Assembly: GCF_023159225.1 (NCBI RefSeq)
Contig: NC_063171.1
Coordinates: forward strand, 4,259,501 to 4,323,500
Length of the DNA stretch: 64,000 nucleotides
Direction: 5' to 3'
DNA from: Perognathus longimembris pacificus
Taxonomy: Eukaryota; Chordata; Mammalia; Rodentia; Heteromyidae
Shown here: positions 23,488 to 35,474 of the stretch, piece after piece
How the letters are laid out: each line of letters begins with the position of its first letter
How positions within the stretch are numbered: position 1 is the first letter of the stretch
The notes under the pieces: model-generated
Databases searched by the model: none
The model's input: the letters and a program-made list of their open reading frames with translations, nothing else
What the model was told of the DNA's origin: nothing
Program-made: the position numbers and the translations under genes

Positions 23488-23668
23488 TGGTACTGCTTTT
23501 ATGTTCAAGGTAGATTCTCTGCCACAGTTCAATTTCTAGATTTTAGTGGTTAATAGGAGATAATAGCCTTACACAGTTTCTTCCTGGGCTGGCCTCAAAC
23601 AAGGGTCCTCAGATTTCAACCTCCTGAATAACTGGGAGTTACAAGCATGAATCACTGGTGCATGGCTA
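23488..23668 (-). repeat. B1/tRNA-like composite SINE, internally shortened
   Basis: Antisense copy with 'GGTTAATAGGAGATAATAGC', 'GGGCTGGCCTCAAACAAGG' and 'ACAAGCATGAATCACTGGTG'. The part expected near the tRNA-like B box is shortened. Confidence 0.87.
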
Positions 23669-24089
23669 AGCATTTATTTAATGAAAATATGTAAAATAAT
23701 ACACAAAAGCTCTGTGTGTGTTTAGCAATGTGAGATGAGGGCAGAGTGTAATTGTTTTATGTTGATTATGAGACTCTATTATATGTCATTGATATTTCAA
23801 CAGAGACATACAGCAGAAAGGAGTAAGGAAACTTTTACATTTTAGGAACAAAGCAGATATCTAGAAGCATGAAACAGAGTGAACAAGAAGAAGGAAGAGA
23901 TGAATGAATTAATCTATGTAATGACTCATTGAGTATCACAAAGCATGCTGACTTTGTTGGAATGTTATGAGTAAGAAGGAAACACACTGGCGGTTTCTCA
24001 ACTGAAATGCAATAGGATCTTTGTGTATCCTATTACTAGAATATTTTCATAATTTCATTTTAGCGTTACTTGTGTCTGCTGTATAGAAA

Positions 24090-24600
24090 TAGAGTTTTTC
24101 TCAGTGATGTGTCCTGCAACTTCATCTTCCATGAACCCCTGAAAAATATTCCATTGTGGCTCTTCATTCATCTGCTGAGGGACATCTTGGTTGTCTCCAA
24201 GTTTAACAATTAAAAATAAAGCTATAAGTATCCATGCGCAGGTATTTGATATGGATTTAGTTTTCAGCTAGTGCCAAAGGCTGTAATGACAGGATCATAT
24301 AGTAAGCATGTGTGTAATTTAGTAAGGAGAAGCCAGACTGAATTCCAAAGTGTCTGCACCATCTTTAATCCCTACTAGCAATGAACTTTTCTTAGTTTCC
24401 AGCTTCAAATACATTGTTAAAGTCTTTGCAGTCTTTGGTTAATGTATTCATCTGATGATGCTGGCACAGTGTGCATGGAGGGTGCATTTCATTAGCTGGA
24501 TATTCATAGAAGTAATTTCCATTTCCAGAGTGATATGCAGGAAATTCACTTGACATTAATGCTCCTTTCAATATATATTATTTTTATTTACCTCTCGCAT
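24090..24600 (-). mobile_element. Old L1 fragment (3' region)
   Basis: Antisense L1 motifs occur in order: 'AAAAATATTCCATTGTGGCT', 'CTTCATTCATCTGCTGAGGG', 'AAAAATAAAGCTATAAGTAT', 'CTGAATTCCAAAGTGTCTGC', 'CATTTCATTAGCTGGATATT'. The divergence fits an L1M-age element. Confidence 0.72.
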
Positions 24601-24775
24601 CCATCCCTGGAAAGCAGATAGACAGCAAGCGATCACATCCATCCAAGAGATGCACATAATTGTTACATCATTAACAGCAATCTAGACATTACACATTTAC
24701 TTTAGATTCCACATTATTATTCCAGCATTTTGCTTGTATTTATGTATGTATCTTTTTGTTTGTTGGTTGGTTGGT

Positions 24776-24975
24776 CAAGGGGCTTGAACTCAGGGCCTGG
24801 ATGCTGTCCTTGAGCTGTTTTTTGCTCAAGGCTAGCTCTCTACCACTTTGAGCCACCTCTCCACTTCTAGGTTTTGGGTGGCTATTTGAAGATATGAGTC
24901 TCATGGACTTTTCTGAATGACCACTGATCTTCCTGAATAGACAGGATTATAGGACTGCACTGCCAATGCCTGTTA
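24776..24975 (-). repeat. B1/tRNA-like composite SINE
   Basis: Antisense copy from 'TCAAGGGGCTTGAACTCAGG' to 'AGGATTATAGGACTGCACTG', with a GTTGGTTGG-rich tail on its left. Confidence 0.88.
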
Positions 24976-26880
24976 CTTATATTTGAAAACTTGTAAGCTT
25001 TGCTTCCTCTGTGCAAATGCTAAGATTCTAATCTATTCAGAAGTGACAGTGTGCAGAAAAAAAAGGTCTTCCAAGGCATTTATACAGATGCTATCAGCAA
25101 GAACATCATCATCAATTTGTTTCTTGATTGTTTAAATTAAGGGAAAAGATCATCTGAACAAAATCAGAAATAGGTGCTAAGAAATCCATTAATCAAAGCT
25201 GCAACTAATGTGCTCCCATGATATGATGCTGAAATAGTGAGATTTACACTTGAAAAAAAATCAGAGGAACTGCCTCACTGTCCTCTGGGAATATTAAAAT
25301 AATAAATAAATAAGGAGCCAGAAAATATCTGTGAATGAGAAAATACAGCTGTTTCATGGAAATAAAATACTGCCTTAAGATTGCTATGACAGTCCTTCGA
25401 TGCCCTAAATACACAGTGACATTGTTCTATAATAGTAATGAAAAAGAACTCACACTGCAGCTTTTATAACAACAAGGTTCTACTTCAATGTCTAACTGAA
25501 ATATTGAACCCTAACATTAGGCCTGGATTTACCCTACTTTTTAAGCAATGGTCTCAGCTTAGACAATAGAATCATGTAAGTAGAACTCTGACTTTGCTTC
25601 CCAGTTGAGCATCCCCCTCCTCACAGTATAACTCACATACATCTGGTGTGGTCACAGAAGTATGTGCCAGCACCATTTCTTGCTACAGCCACTTCATGCC
25701 TCTGTCTAAGCCTCTCATTAGATGGAAATTTTCCTGTGCTGATTTTCATCTCAATAGTTGATTCACAGGGAAAACATGTATACATTTCCTAGCACCATAA
25801 GAACTGAACATTCAGATCACCAAATGAGCTCCCTCTTCTCTTCCTAACAGCCAATGTGCAACCTACCACCTCTCATTCCAGAGATTTCACAGGTGGACTA
25901 AGACAGCACTATTTCAGTCTCTCATTAAAACTTTTTCTCTAGGTATGAGTCTAGAATGTGAAGCAACTCTAACTCTACGCCTTTGAGGGGAGACAAAACT
26001 GTCCACAGCATGCTTTGTTCTCTCCTAAGACATTTTCCTTGTAGGACTGTGGCCCAAGCTTAGTGCTAAGAAATGGAATTGCTTTCCAACATATCCTCCA
26101 TAAAGAAATTCTCTCCTGAGTATTCTCCTAACACTCTTCATCTAAAAGGAGAGGGGTCAAACATTGGTGCACATGGAGTCTAAAAGTAGTGTAGCTACTC
26201 TCCTCCTTTTCCCTTTCACTGTTTACATTTGTAATGGCATTTCATTTTGAAATGTCATATTGGTTATCAGTGTCTCAATTTGAATGATCAACTTATTTGT
26301 TGATCATATCAACTACCATAATCCCATATACTAAGATCAAGTAGAAAAAAATCTAAGCAATGATGGTGTAACTAGTTCAATGAACATATTTGTTTCTTAA
26401 AAAAAGAGTTCTTTAATAATTCCATATTAAATGGTATGAATTTTGTATGAGCATGGGATGATTGCATAGACATTGTGACAGTAAAACTATATCCAGTAGG
26501 ATATTGAGAGAATAACCCCAAATGTTTAAAAATAGTTGCAAGTGGGAAGATACAAGATGACCTATTGAGCAATTTCCACCTGGGTCTCTTGAATGTGACC
26601 AGGATGACATCAGCAGAGTTTCCTAGGACTTCTGTCTAGAATAAGCAGAATGTTCAGTTAATTGGTATTATAATTTGTATATAAAATATCCATAAAGGCT
26701 TATTTACGAAGACTTGGTCACAGAGGGTAGCATTATCGAAGGGTGCTTTGGTCACGAGAGTGCTAACATCATCAATACATTCATCTATTAAGGTGATCAT
26801 GGCTGAATGGGCTGTTAGGATGTAGGGTTTAGATGGACAAAGTAGATGTCTGGGGATGAAATTTGGAAAGGTATATCTAC
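24976..26880. other. Unassigned single-copy-like DNA
   Basis: A long stretch without recognisable repeats. No exon-like reading frame supported; all frames are under 90 codons and lack known motifs. Confidence 0.5.
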
Positions 26881-26884
26881 CTCC

Positions 26885-26980
26885 TAACTCTCTTTCTCTC
26901 ACTCACTATCTTCTCCCTCCCTCCCCTCATCTCTATCCCCTCTCTTCCTTCCACTCCTTCTCCTCTCCTCCCTCTCCTTG
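26885..26980. repeat. Polypyrimidine tract
   Basis: CT-rich imperfect repeat (TCTCC/CTTCC). It lies just upstream of an LTR relic. Confidence 0.85.
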
Positions 26981-26984
26981 TCTG

Positions 26985-27185
26985 GCTCAACACCCCACGG
27001 GGTTCTCTCCCACCACCTTCTCACTGCCATGAGGTGACAGCCTTGCTCTACCATGTGTTCCCACCATGTTGTTTAGCTTTGCTTGGGGCCCACAGTGAAA
27101 CAGTCAAATCACATTGTATTGAAAACTCTGAAACTATGAATTAAAATGATTCATTGCTCCTTTAAGTTGTTTCAGTCAAGTATTA
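26985..27185 (+). mobile_element. MaLR-type LTR fragment
   Basis: The motif order is that of the 3' half of a MaLR-like LTR as I recall it: 'CTGCCATGAGGTGACAGCC', 'GTTCCCACCATGTTG', 'AACTCTGAAACTATGAATTA', 'CTCCTTTAAGTTGTTTCAGT'. The polyadenylation signal has decayed. The family name is inferred. Confidence 0.55.
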
Positions 27186-27189
27186 TATT

Positions 27190-27735
27190 GTATCATGGGA
27201 AACAGCTTCATATAATCATACTATTCATAGTAGTCTGAGATTATAGCACAAATCATCAAGATCATCAGTCACACTTGTGTTTTAGGCCCATTTGTGGCTG
27301 AGCATTTTGATGTCTGTGTTGATTCATGCATATGGTCCAGTGGACTGCATGCCCACAATAATTAATTCAGATCTAAGATGTCTTTAGAATAGACATTATT
27401 GAAGAGCTGATTCTGATATTGGCTGCATATTTATCTTTAGTCTATATCTTTACGAATCAGTTTTCTAACAGGCATGTGTGACGGTTGGTGATGTAAGTCT
27501 TTCACTGGCTTTTATTAACACGTGAGTCACTGATGCCTTCTGTACTAGGTCCCTCACAAGTCTAGTTTAGTCTAGTCCAACTCAAAGATAAGTGATAGAA
27601 ATAGTCACTCTTCCCTCTCAACCTCCCTTCATTAACTCCAGACTCCATTTCTTCCCCCACAAACCAAAGTACTCCAGAAATGGGGTACATAATTAGTCAT
27701 AGATAACACCTGCTCTCAATATCCCATAGTGTCTA
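27190..27735. other. Unassigned single-copy-like DNA
   Basis: No gene or named repeat supported. Confidence 0.5.
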
Positions 27736-27739
27736 TGTA

Positions 27740-27895
27740 GCTTTAATATGTCACTGTAGCTCTCTAGGTTCAGTTTTTTTCATTCCTAGAAGCAGAACAA
27801 TACTTACCTCAGAGGGCTCTCAAGGGAATTTAATGAACTCATTTATGCAGTAACTAACTTAAGTGACTATTGTACTCAGTTGATGCTAGATAATT
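27740..27895 (+). repeat. MIR SINE
   Basis: MIR 3' region: 'CAATACTTACCTCAGAGGGC' and 'GGAATTTAATGAACTCATTT', followed by a diverged end in the position of MIR's usual '...AGTAAGTGCTCAATAAATG'. Confidence 0.7.
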
Positions 27896-27899
27896 TAGT

Positions 27900-29072
27900 G
27901 ATCACAGGGATCACATTAAAACAGTTTTGCAAACAAGCATGGCATATCTAATGCACAGACTATATTGTATGTATTTGTATATACATACAAATATATAAAT
28001 GAATGTAAACTTTACACATTGACAAGCATTTATTTAACCACATACTTTGAAATATTTAAATGCAATCAAAGAGCAAACTTTTAAAATATATGTAATAGGG
28101 AAAATATTTGGCTCATATTTTGAAGGAGTTGTTTCAGAATGTTGGAATGTGATAGTAAGTATCCAATTCTACTAAATAATAGAAAAGGATAAGTTTGTTC
28201 TGGATCCAGAGAATAAATCTGTACCAAGACCTGTTGAGCATGTCTCCATATCATTAAAAAAATGCCTTTTCCACGTTTGTAATGTGAACAAAAATATGGA
28301 AGAAAGTATTTCTTTCTTTTGTGGATCTCAGAGGATTATATCACAGAAATTAGGTTGTCATCCTGACACTGCTATTGGCAGTATGAAACCACCACAACAA
28401 AAAATTTAATATTTGTGGACCTCAATTTTCTCAGTGAAGAAGATCATAACTGTATTCATGCAATGACCAGAAACCCTGTTTTCAATTTTATTAAATAATG
28501 AGTCACAAATAATAACCGAAGAACAAGCCTGACACATTACCAAGGATCATTGTACTCTTCCTCACAACTCACCTGCCTCCTGCCTTGTCTATATGTGGGT
28601 TTCAGCTCAACTGGTTTTTCTCCTGGTATCAAGATAAGGATTCTTGGGCCAAATCACTAAAACACATGAAGAAGTCTGGTAGAGGAATAAACTCTTTCTA
28701 TGAACACAAAAACCTTCACTCCTGATTTCCTTGAGTTACGCCGGCTATCTGCCTTCAGGCCTCCTTGGTTAAATTAGTGAAGTCACATAACCCTTCCAAA
28801 AGCAGCACCTGTCAAAAACATTTCTAGAACTGGACAAAACAGTGAAAATTTAGTCAAGTTGTATTGAAAAGTGTACGATAATTGATTTTTAAACATTTTT
28901 ACAATCATGAATCTTTTGGAGCAGGCAGCCAGTAGTATTTGATATCATCAGTTACATCTATTAAAGTTGCAAAAAGAATAGATTTAATGTCTTTTACCTG
29001 ATTTTTACCCTTACCTGATTAATGTCATACTAAGTAAGTGATAACTGTGGCAACAGTGAAGTAATGGGCTTT
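27900..29072. other. Unassigned AT-rich DNA
   Basis: No gene supported. A weak MIR-like patch occurs at about 28400-28470 but is too diverged to call. Confidence 0.45.
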
Positions 29073-29085
29073 AAAAAGATCAATA

Positions 29086-29354
29086 GTGGCTTTTACCCTT
29101 TGTCTCTCCATTTTGATGTTCCCCTTCTCTTCTAAAAGGTGAGTCAATGAAACAGCAATACTTACAAAACTATATGCCATAATCCAACTGTACAACTCAT
29201 TGGTTTGGGGGAGAAAAAGGGGGAGGGAGAAAAGAGGGAGAAAAATGAAGGGGGAGGTAACAAGTCGGGTAAGAAATGTACTCACTGCCTTACGTATGAA
29301 ACTGTAACCAACTGTACATCACTTTGACAATAAATAAATTAATAATAAAAGAAT
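29086..29354 (+). mobile_element. Short L1 3' end with 5' inversion, 13-bp TSDs
   Basis: AAAAAGATCAATA flanks the insert at 29073-29085 and 29355-29367. From ~29138 it is the sense L1 3' UTR: 'AATACTTACAAAACTATATG', a purine/G-rich tract, 'TATGAAACTGTAACCAACTG', 'ACATCACTTTGACAATAAAT'. The first ~50 bases (29086-29137) are the antisense of the adjoining L1 segment, as seen in the antisense copy at 51650-51695. That structure is the product of twin priming. Confidence 0.87.
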
Positions 29355-29369
29355 AAAAAGATCAATAAT

Positions 29370-29685
29370 AGTTGTATATAAGTCATGTATTCTATGAAAC
29401 ATAAGAACACCATTCATACTCTAAAGAGATACAAGAATTCTGAAATGCTACATAAAGTTTCGGCATAGTATAATTGATAATGCAAAGAGGACTGATCAAT
29501 TTTACTTTATTTACATTTAATTTCATATGATTATAGAAGTTGCCAGTGTGGAAGTCAGATTTAAAATATACACATGTATGAAAACATACAAAGGGCCATA
29601 AGCATATATACACAATCAAATTGACTGGAGCAGAGTATACACAGGGATGACTTCTCATAGTATGACTCCTTTGAATAATTAACTG
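29370..29685. other. Unassigned DNA
   Basis: No gene or named repeat supported. Confidence 0.5.
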
Positions 29686-29689
29686 ACAG

Positions 29690-29928
29690 CTAATTGTTGT
29701 CTGAGGGGTGGGGCTTAAGGGGATAGAAGATCAATGGGAAGAGAATTGGTGAGCAAACAGTCATAGTACTCAGTACAAAAATGTGAAAATGGAACCAGGT
29801 AACTTGAGGGGATGGGTAGGCTTGGGACGTGTGGGCAAGAATGATAGAAGGGGGTGATATTGATCAAGATGCATTGTACTCATAAACCAACGTGTTGAAT
29901 TAAAACCTCCTTGTACAACCACTATAAA
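29690..29928 (+). repeat. Family X interspersed repeat, copy 2
   Basis: Best-preserved copy: 'CAGTCATAGTACTCAGTACA', 'GAAAATGGAACCAGGTAACT', 'TTGATCAAGATGCATTGTAC', 'CTCATAAACCAACGTGTTG', 'CCTTGTACAACCACTATAAA'. The same block order occurs at 4140, 38709 (minus) and 58185. The 3' end is A-rich. It is probably an L1-lineage 3' UTR, but this is not proven. Confidence 0.65.
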
Positions 29929-29938
29929 AGAAAATTGA

Positions 29939-30156
29939 GGGCTGGGGATATAGCCTAGTGGCAAGAGTGCCTGCCTCGGATACAAGAGGTCCTAGGTTCG
30001 ATTCCCCAGCACCACATATGCAGAAAATGGCCAGAAGCGGCGCTGTGGCTCAAGTGGCAGAGTGCTAGCCTTGAGCGGGAAGAAGCCAGGGACAGTGCTC
30101 AGGCCCTGAGTCCAAGGCCCAGGACTGGCCAAAAAAAAAAAAAAAAAAAAAAGAAA
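29939..30156 (+). repeat. ID-headed dimeric SINE with long poly(A)
   Basis: The head is a tRNA-Ala-like ID unit with an A box 'TAGCCTAGTGG' (29951-29961) and a perfect B-box consensus 'GGTTCGATTCC' (29995-30005). It joins at 'CACCACATATGCAGAAAATG' to the tRNA-like right part. The tail is ~23 A plus G-interrupted A runs. AAAAGAAAATTGA flanks it. The intact promoter and long tail suggest a young copy. Confidence 0.95.
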
Positions 30157-30243
30157 AAAAGAAAATTGAAATTGCATAGAGAAAAATAAATAAAAGTTAG
30201 CATCTTGGTGATTCCAATGTTATTTATCCAAACTATTTCTATT

Positions 30244-30478
30244 GGCTGGGGGCCAGTGGCTCATGCCTGTAGTTCTAGCTACTCAGGAGGCTAAGATCCG
30301 AGCATCACTGTTTGAAAACAACTCAAGCAAGAAAGTCTGTGCGACTCCAATTAACCACCAAAAAGCTGGAAGTGGAGCTATGGCTCAAGTGGCAGAGTGC
30401 CAGCCTTGAGCTAAAGATTTAAGAGACAGTGCCTATGCCTTGAGATCAAGCCCCAGGACAAGTACATAGGCACAAAAA
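30244..30478 (+). repeat. B1/tRNA-like composite SINE with probable TSDs
   Basis: Full-length copy from 'GGGGGCCAGTGGCTCATGCC' to 'CAAGCCCCAGGACAAGTACA' and an A-rich tail. TATTTCTATTG and TATTCTCTATTG flank it. Confidence 0.93.
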
Positions 30479-30479
30479 A

Positions 30480-33400
30480 TTATTCTCTATTGAGGATTGA
30501 AGCATAGGGTATCCTGGGAGTTCTGTACCATTTATTACTTTTCACTTAGTTTCATTGTATTAACAATTTCAGCCTAATAGATACTTTCTGTATTTTTAAG
30601 TTTTTATTGATTATTAAGAGTAGATATATTTTAAAATATGTATCTATTCTTACAGTTTTCACAATTTCATTTGGAAAGAGAGTTCTTATACTCCTAGAGA
30701 AACCTTTTTCTTTACTGAGAAAATAAGATTTAAGATTTTGAAACTGGTTATTATATACACTAACCCTTGATGCTTAGTCACATTAGCTAAGATAAGTCAA
30801 CTAGCCACTATATAAGCCCTAAAGTCCCATGGTGGACATACTATAAGTTTGCTTATTATTTTTATACTAAGCCCCTGGTAAGGAGACACAGCATTTTTCA
30901 TCTTACAGCCTGAGAATCCCCTGATGGACTTTTTACAGAAAACAAGAAAGTTGATGTAAAGAGGGAACATGGGAAATAGTAAAGGACAGTTTCCAATGTA
31001 CCATGAATGTCAGAGGCATTCGTTTATTTTGTCCATATTGTGTTAGCCAGTATTCAGTGGCATGGCAACACCAAGCTGCAAAACGCCCTGGCATATGTTA
31101 TTTCAAGGGAGCATGGAGGAGAGCTAGGGTAAGCCCACTGTGGTCTCATCTACATAGTCAGCCAGCACACATGATAAACTTACCCAGGCTCCTAAAATGA
31201 TATTTAAAGGTAAACATGAGTAGTTAAGAGGAAGACTTTCTCCCTTCCAAATTGTTATTTCCCTCCTTCACATTAGGAATAAAGAACTAAGTTGATATCT
31301 TCCCGTGTGAGCTGTAATACATTCTGAATTATTGCTATTAATGATCACACTGCTTCATTATAATGTGCATTGTAAGTTTTTTAATACTATGCATGTAGTT
31401 TGGGAATGTAGCATTAATTCTATATTAATGAAAAGAAATGCTCAGATAATATTATGTTTTAGAGGAGCCAGACCTGAGCAAAATAATAAATTTGAAAGGA
31501 AATTTTATTTTATAGCAATTTTTGATTGAAGAAATGTAGTTGGCTGACTTATTTAGTTTTTTAAGCTGTTGATAAACAAAAGACTTTAATAATAGCAAGA
31601 TAACTATACATTATAGAGTTAATCTGGGTTTGTTTTATACCCTAAGGAGACTTATGAAAACCAAATGTGATGTAAAAAAATAGAATAATCATTAAAAGTC
31701 TTGCACCATATATGTCATAGAAGTTTATTACAAAGAAAACCAAGCTAGAATTCCATAGATTAGAGCTCTAAAAAACATTCTTCTTAATTTACAATTTGAA
31801 ATAACAAAATCCAATTTAGAGGAAATATTCAAAATAATTGATTTAAGATGTTTAACCAAAAAATACTTTAGATGTCCCAAGGGAACAAAATGTTCTTAAA
31901 CTTTAATCCACAAAACTCTAAACTATGGCAAGAAATATCTCAGTCGTGTGTTTCTAGTATTTTAAATTAATATCCAGAATTAAGATATTATGTGTCATGT
32001 TGCTTTGATGGACTGTTTATAAAGCAGGCATTCTGAAGTCCACTCAGGAGACAGATAATCTATCTGCTTGTCCTTTATTTGCTTTGAATGATCTCCTGGG
32101 AAAAGAAAATAATGCTGTTTCACCCACATCAAAAAACTCATTTTCTAGTCATTTATACTTAATTCTTCTCATCCTTTCCTTCATCTAAAACAAGCCACGA
32201 ATATTCTGGAATACTTAAGAGCTAGAAGATTGTGGGTGGTGTCTGATAGTTGGTTCTTTGAAACAGTAATCATCACTGGTGGAATAATGATTTATTGGTC
32301 CAGAGTGTCTGAGAAGCACATTAGAAAGACTGAGAGGTGGCACAAAATGCAAGCAAAACTGTGTAGTTGTTGAAGATCCATCAAAGTACTGAGGACAGGA
32401 GAGGATTCAGTATGTTCAGTATTCTAGATCACTTCACTCCCATTAATTTCCCTGTTTCTTAGTGAGAATGCTAAGGCAAAGGCGAGAGGTAACCCTCCAC
32501 AGTGCACTGAAACCTGGGTATTTCCTGCTTTTGTTCTTTCTCCATGGGTTTTGTTTCCTTTGGCTCTCCTCATCACCCTAGATAGCATGTATTGATTTAG
32601 TCAATACATTCATGCACATCAATGCTTTGATGTGTTTGTTGTGCCTTCTACCTACCCAGTATTCAAAAAGACTGATAAGACATGGAAAGCTTTGATTTCT
32701 CTCTTGGCAGACAACTTTATAGGCACAAGGATAAGATCATCACATAGCTTTCAAAATAAGAGCATAGCTGTATCAGACTTGTTATTTTCTCCTTCAATAG
32801 TGGATCATGATTTTTACTTCTTCAATAAAGTCTAATGGAATAATGAGCTTATATAAAGAAAATCATTTCTTACTGGATATTTCTGCAATCTCTTTTACAA
32901 GAAGACTGATTATTTTAGACTTCTGCCTTAAACTTTATTTGGGCCAAATTAAATGTGCACATACTCTATGCTTTAACCTGAGAAAGCCATGTATTTGTGG
33001 TAAGAGGTAGAAGGACAAAGTGATACCTTGGGCTGTGTACTCTGGGATGTTAAGAATCAAGATCCCAAGAGAAATCAAGGGTACTTCATATCTCTTGGTC
33101 TTGATGACGAGGAAAGTAACAATATTTAATTTGTAATTAAAAGATTGGAACTAACAATGAAACAATAATATGCTATGCTTCAAAATATATACTCATGTGT
33201 AAATAGCCGGTGAAGTTATGCTCTTAGTTGTCTTCCTTATTATTTAATAGTTCTGAAGTGCTACATATAAAATAAATACTATAGTTGTGATCAGAAAACA
33301 ATAGTGTTTTCCTTGAGATTAATATTTATTAGACAACATATACAGCAAACTATACATAATATGTCCAAGAGGCAAGCATGATAATGGCAACTCTGAGGAC

Positions 33401-34200
33401 AGAGCCATGATGGGAGGAGTTGTCCTGAGAGAAGTTGATAGCCCCACCAATCTCCACAAGGCTGTAGAGCTCTGGACAGTGACTAAGGCCGTGGGTTCCA
33501 CACACCAAAATTCTTGATTGCTTATGCTCATTATGTATTTTTTATTTTTTTCCTGTCTGTTTTTATGTTCCATCCTATCTAAATTATTTTAAAGAAGACA
33601 AGAGAAAAAGTTTTTGTTCATATCTAAAAGAAAGAGAAAGAGGAAAAGAGAGAGAGAGAATATGAAAAACCTGGAAATTCACCCTGTTGGTGCAGCTCTG
33701 GGGTGAAGACCACTGGGAGGCTAAAGTTAGTCTGAAAGCCAGCTGAGCCTGATTCTCCATCCAAAGTCATGCTGAGAGTTCAGAATTTACAATTTTCTGG
33801 GTAGGAAGGGTCAAATTCCCTAACACCTAGGATACAATGATTTAAACAGTATCCTCAAAGCGCTGACTTTTTATTTCCTTTCATTGCCCTTTAAGCTTAA
33901 ACTTCCAATGGATCTTTAAAGATGAGGTAACTATACCTTTAAAAGGAAAAAAAATAATCCTACTGCAATGTCTTATGGGACAGCCAACAAATTTCTTTCT
34001 CTGCCTTGAACTACAGTTTTCACTGGTAATCAGTGCTGAACAAGAAAAGAGGAAAGAAACTCAGATGGTTGGTTGTATTCATCTCTCTGCCAGAGTTGAT
34101 CCTAAAAGCTGTGGGTCCCTAAGGATCCTATCCCTAACTGCTCAACAATTGACATCTGGTACTCAAAGCCAATCCCAGGTGTCCCTGAATTCATTTCCTA
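30480..34200. other. Longest repeat-poor stretch, unassigned
   Basis: About 3.7 kb of AT-rich sequence with no SINE, recognisable LINE or LTR and no supported exon. A short purine-rich patch lies at about 33625-33660. Frames of 61-84 codons lack recognisable motifs. Low repeat content in an otherwise repeat-dense window may reflect constraint or chance. Confidence 0.5.
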
Positions 34201-34204
34201 TTTA

Positions 34205-34640
34205 TGAATAAAATTTGCCACATACTTAGCAAATTAAACAATGCCTACTTTTTCACAGTTCTGTCAGAAATCCAAGCTGGATTACTTGAGGGTACAGTTC
34301 CCAGTCTCACAAGATCAAAATCAAGGCATTGCCTCACAGGAAGCTTTGGGGAAAGCCATGACCAGGTTCATTCAGGTTGCTAGCAGTACTATGAGTTTTG
34401 TGAGACTGAAGCCCTCTGCCTCACTGAGTTAGTCAGGGGTGGTTCTCAGTTTCTAGAAGCTGTCGGTGTTTCTTGACCAATGAATCTTTCCTTCATCAAT
34501 GGCAGCAATGGCGCACGGATTTCTTCTTGAACTTGCAATTCCTCTGACTCATTGAGCTTGCAACTTTTCCATTTCATGTGCCTTCCTCGTTTTCCACAAG
34601 TCTGAGAAGGAGGTCAGCTTTTAAAAGTTTCTATTGTTAT
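34205..34640 (-). mobile_element. MLT1-type MaLR LTR
   Basis: The plus strand is antisense MLT1 in order: 'CACATACTTAGCAAATTAAA', 'TTTTTCACAGTTCTGTCAGA', 'GGTTCATTCAGGTTGCTAGC', 'AGTTTCTAGAAGCTGTC', 'GCAGCAATGGCGCACGG', 'AGCTTTTAAAAGTTTC'. This is an ancient ERVL-MaLR relic with no internal sequence. Confidence 0.8.
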
Positions 34641-34644
34641 ATTG

Positions 34645-35170
34645 GACAATGAATAATGAACCATATACTCTCTATTCTTTAAGGCAAGTCAATAAGTAAA
34701 TACAATTAAATGATCAAAGTCTCTTGGCATATAAAGTAACATGCTATGTCATTATAGACAGAGTTCTAGAACTATGGAATGGAATCGTGTGGGAATGCAG
34801 GAAAGCACTCTTACTACCAAAAGCCTTCCCTAGTACTCTATCCAAATCAAAGTAATTCTCTTACATTACCCTAAGTGTTGTCTTCACATCTTTTTTTATT
34901 TAGTTTTGGCCTAGAATGAATTCTTTTCTCTTTATCTTTTATGACCCAATCTCATTTATCTATAGTCTCGCCAAATACCCATCAATCATGAATATTGGAA
35001 TCTAGCCTTCCCTTTACCATCCATGAAGACTAATACATTTAAGAAATATATCTGTGATCTTTTATATTATTAACCAGATTGGATTAAGGGATTGGCATAA
35101 ATAAGGTACACTTTTGTTGTGTCTACAATGGCATTTTCCAAAGGCAATTAATGAATGGTTTCGTCCACTG
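34645..35170. other. Unassigned AT-rich DNA
   Basis: No gene or named repeat supported. Confidence 0.5.
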
Positions 35171-35174
35171 ATGA

Positions 35175-35470
35175 ACACTAACTTTGGGCAAGTGGTAGAC
35201 TGGTGGTGTGTGTGGCATAGTTGGGAGGGTGAGTTCCTGGGAGTGTGATGTTGAGGAATATATTTTAACCTTGGCCCCTCTCAATTGTTGTCTGCTCCCT
35301 GCCAGAGGTGCTCATCACCAGGAAGTTCTACTTCATCTCTGGCCTAAGGCAATAAATGCCACCTTGGCTGGATTCAACCTCTGAAACTGTGAGTCAAAAT
35401 ACACCTTGATTCTTTTTAAAGAGTTTCTATCACATATTTGTCACTGCAACAAAATGTCTGACTAATTTAA
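35175..35470 (+). mobile_element. MaLR-type LTR
   Basis: LTR-like order: 'CTGCTCCCTGCCAGAGGTG', 'CTGGCCTAAGGCAATAAATG', 'CCTCTGAAACTGTGAGTCAA', 'CACATATTTGTCACTGCAAC', 'AAAATGTCTGACTAATTTAA'. It resembles the relic at 26985-27185 and is assigned by pattern memory. Confidence 0.6.
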
Positions 35471-35474
35471 GAGT

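Noticed and set aside
29939..30010. tRNA-like sequence with A and B boxes
   Set aside because: It is the head of an ID-type SINE, with SINE body and poly(A) following. It is not a functional tRNA gene.
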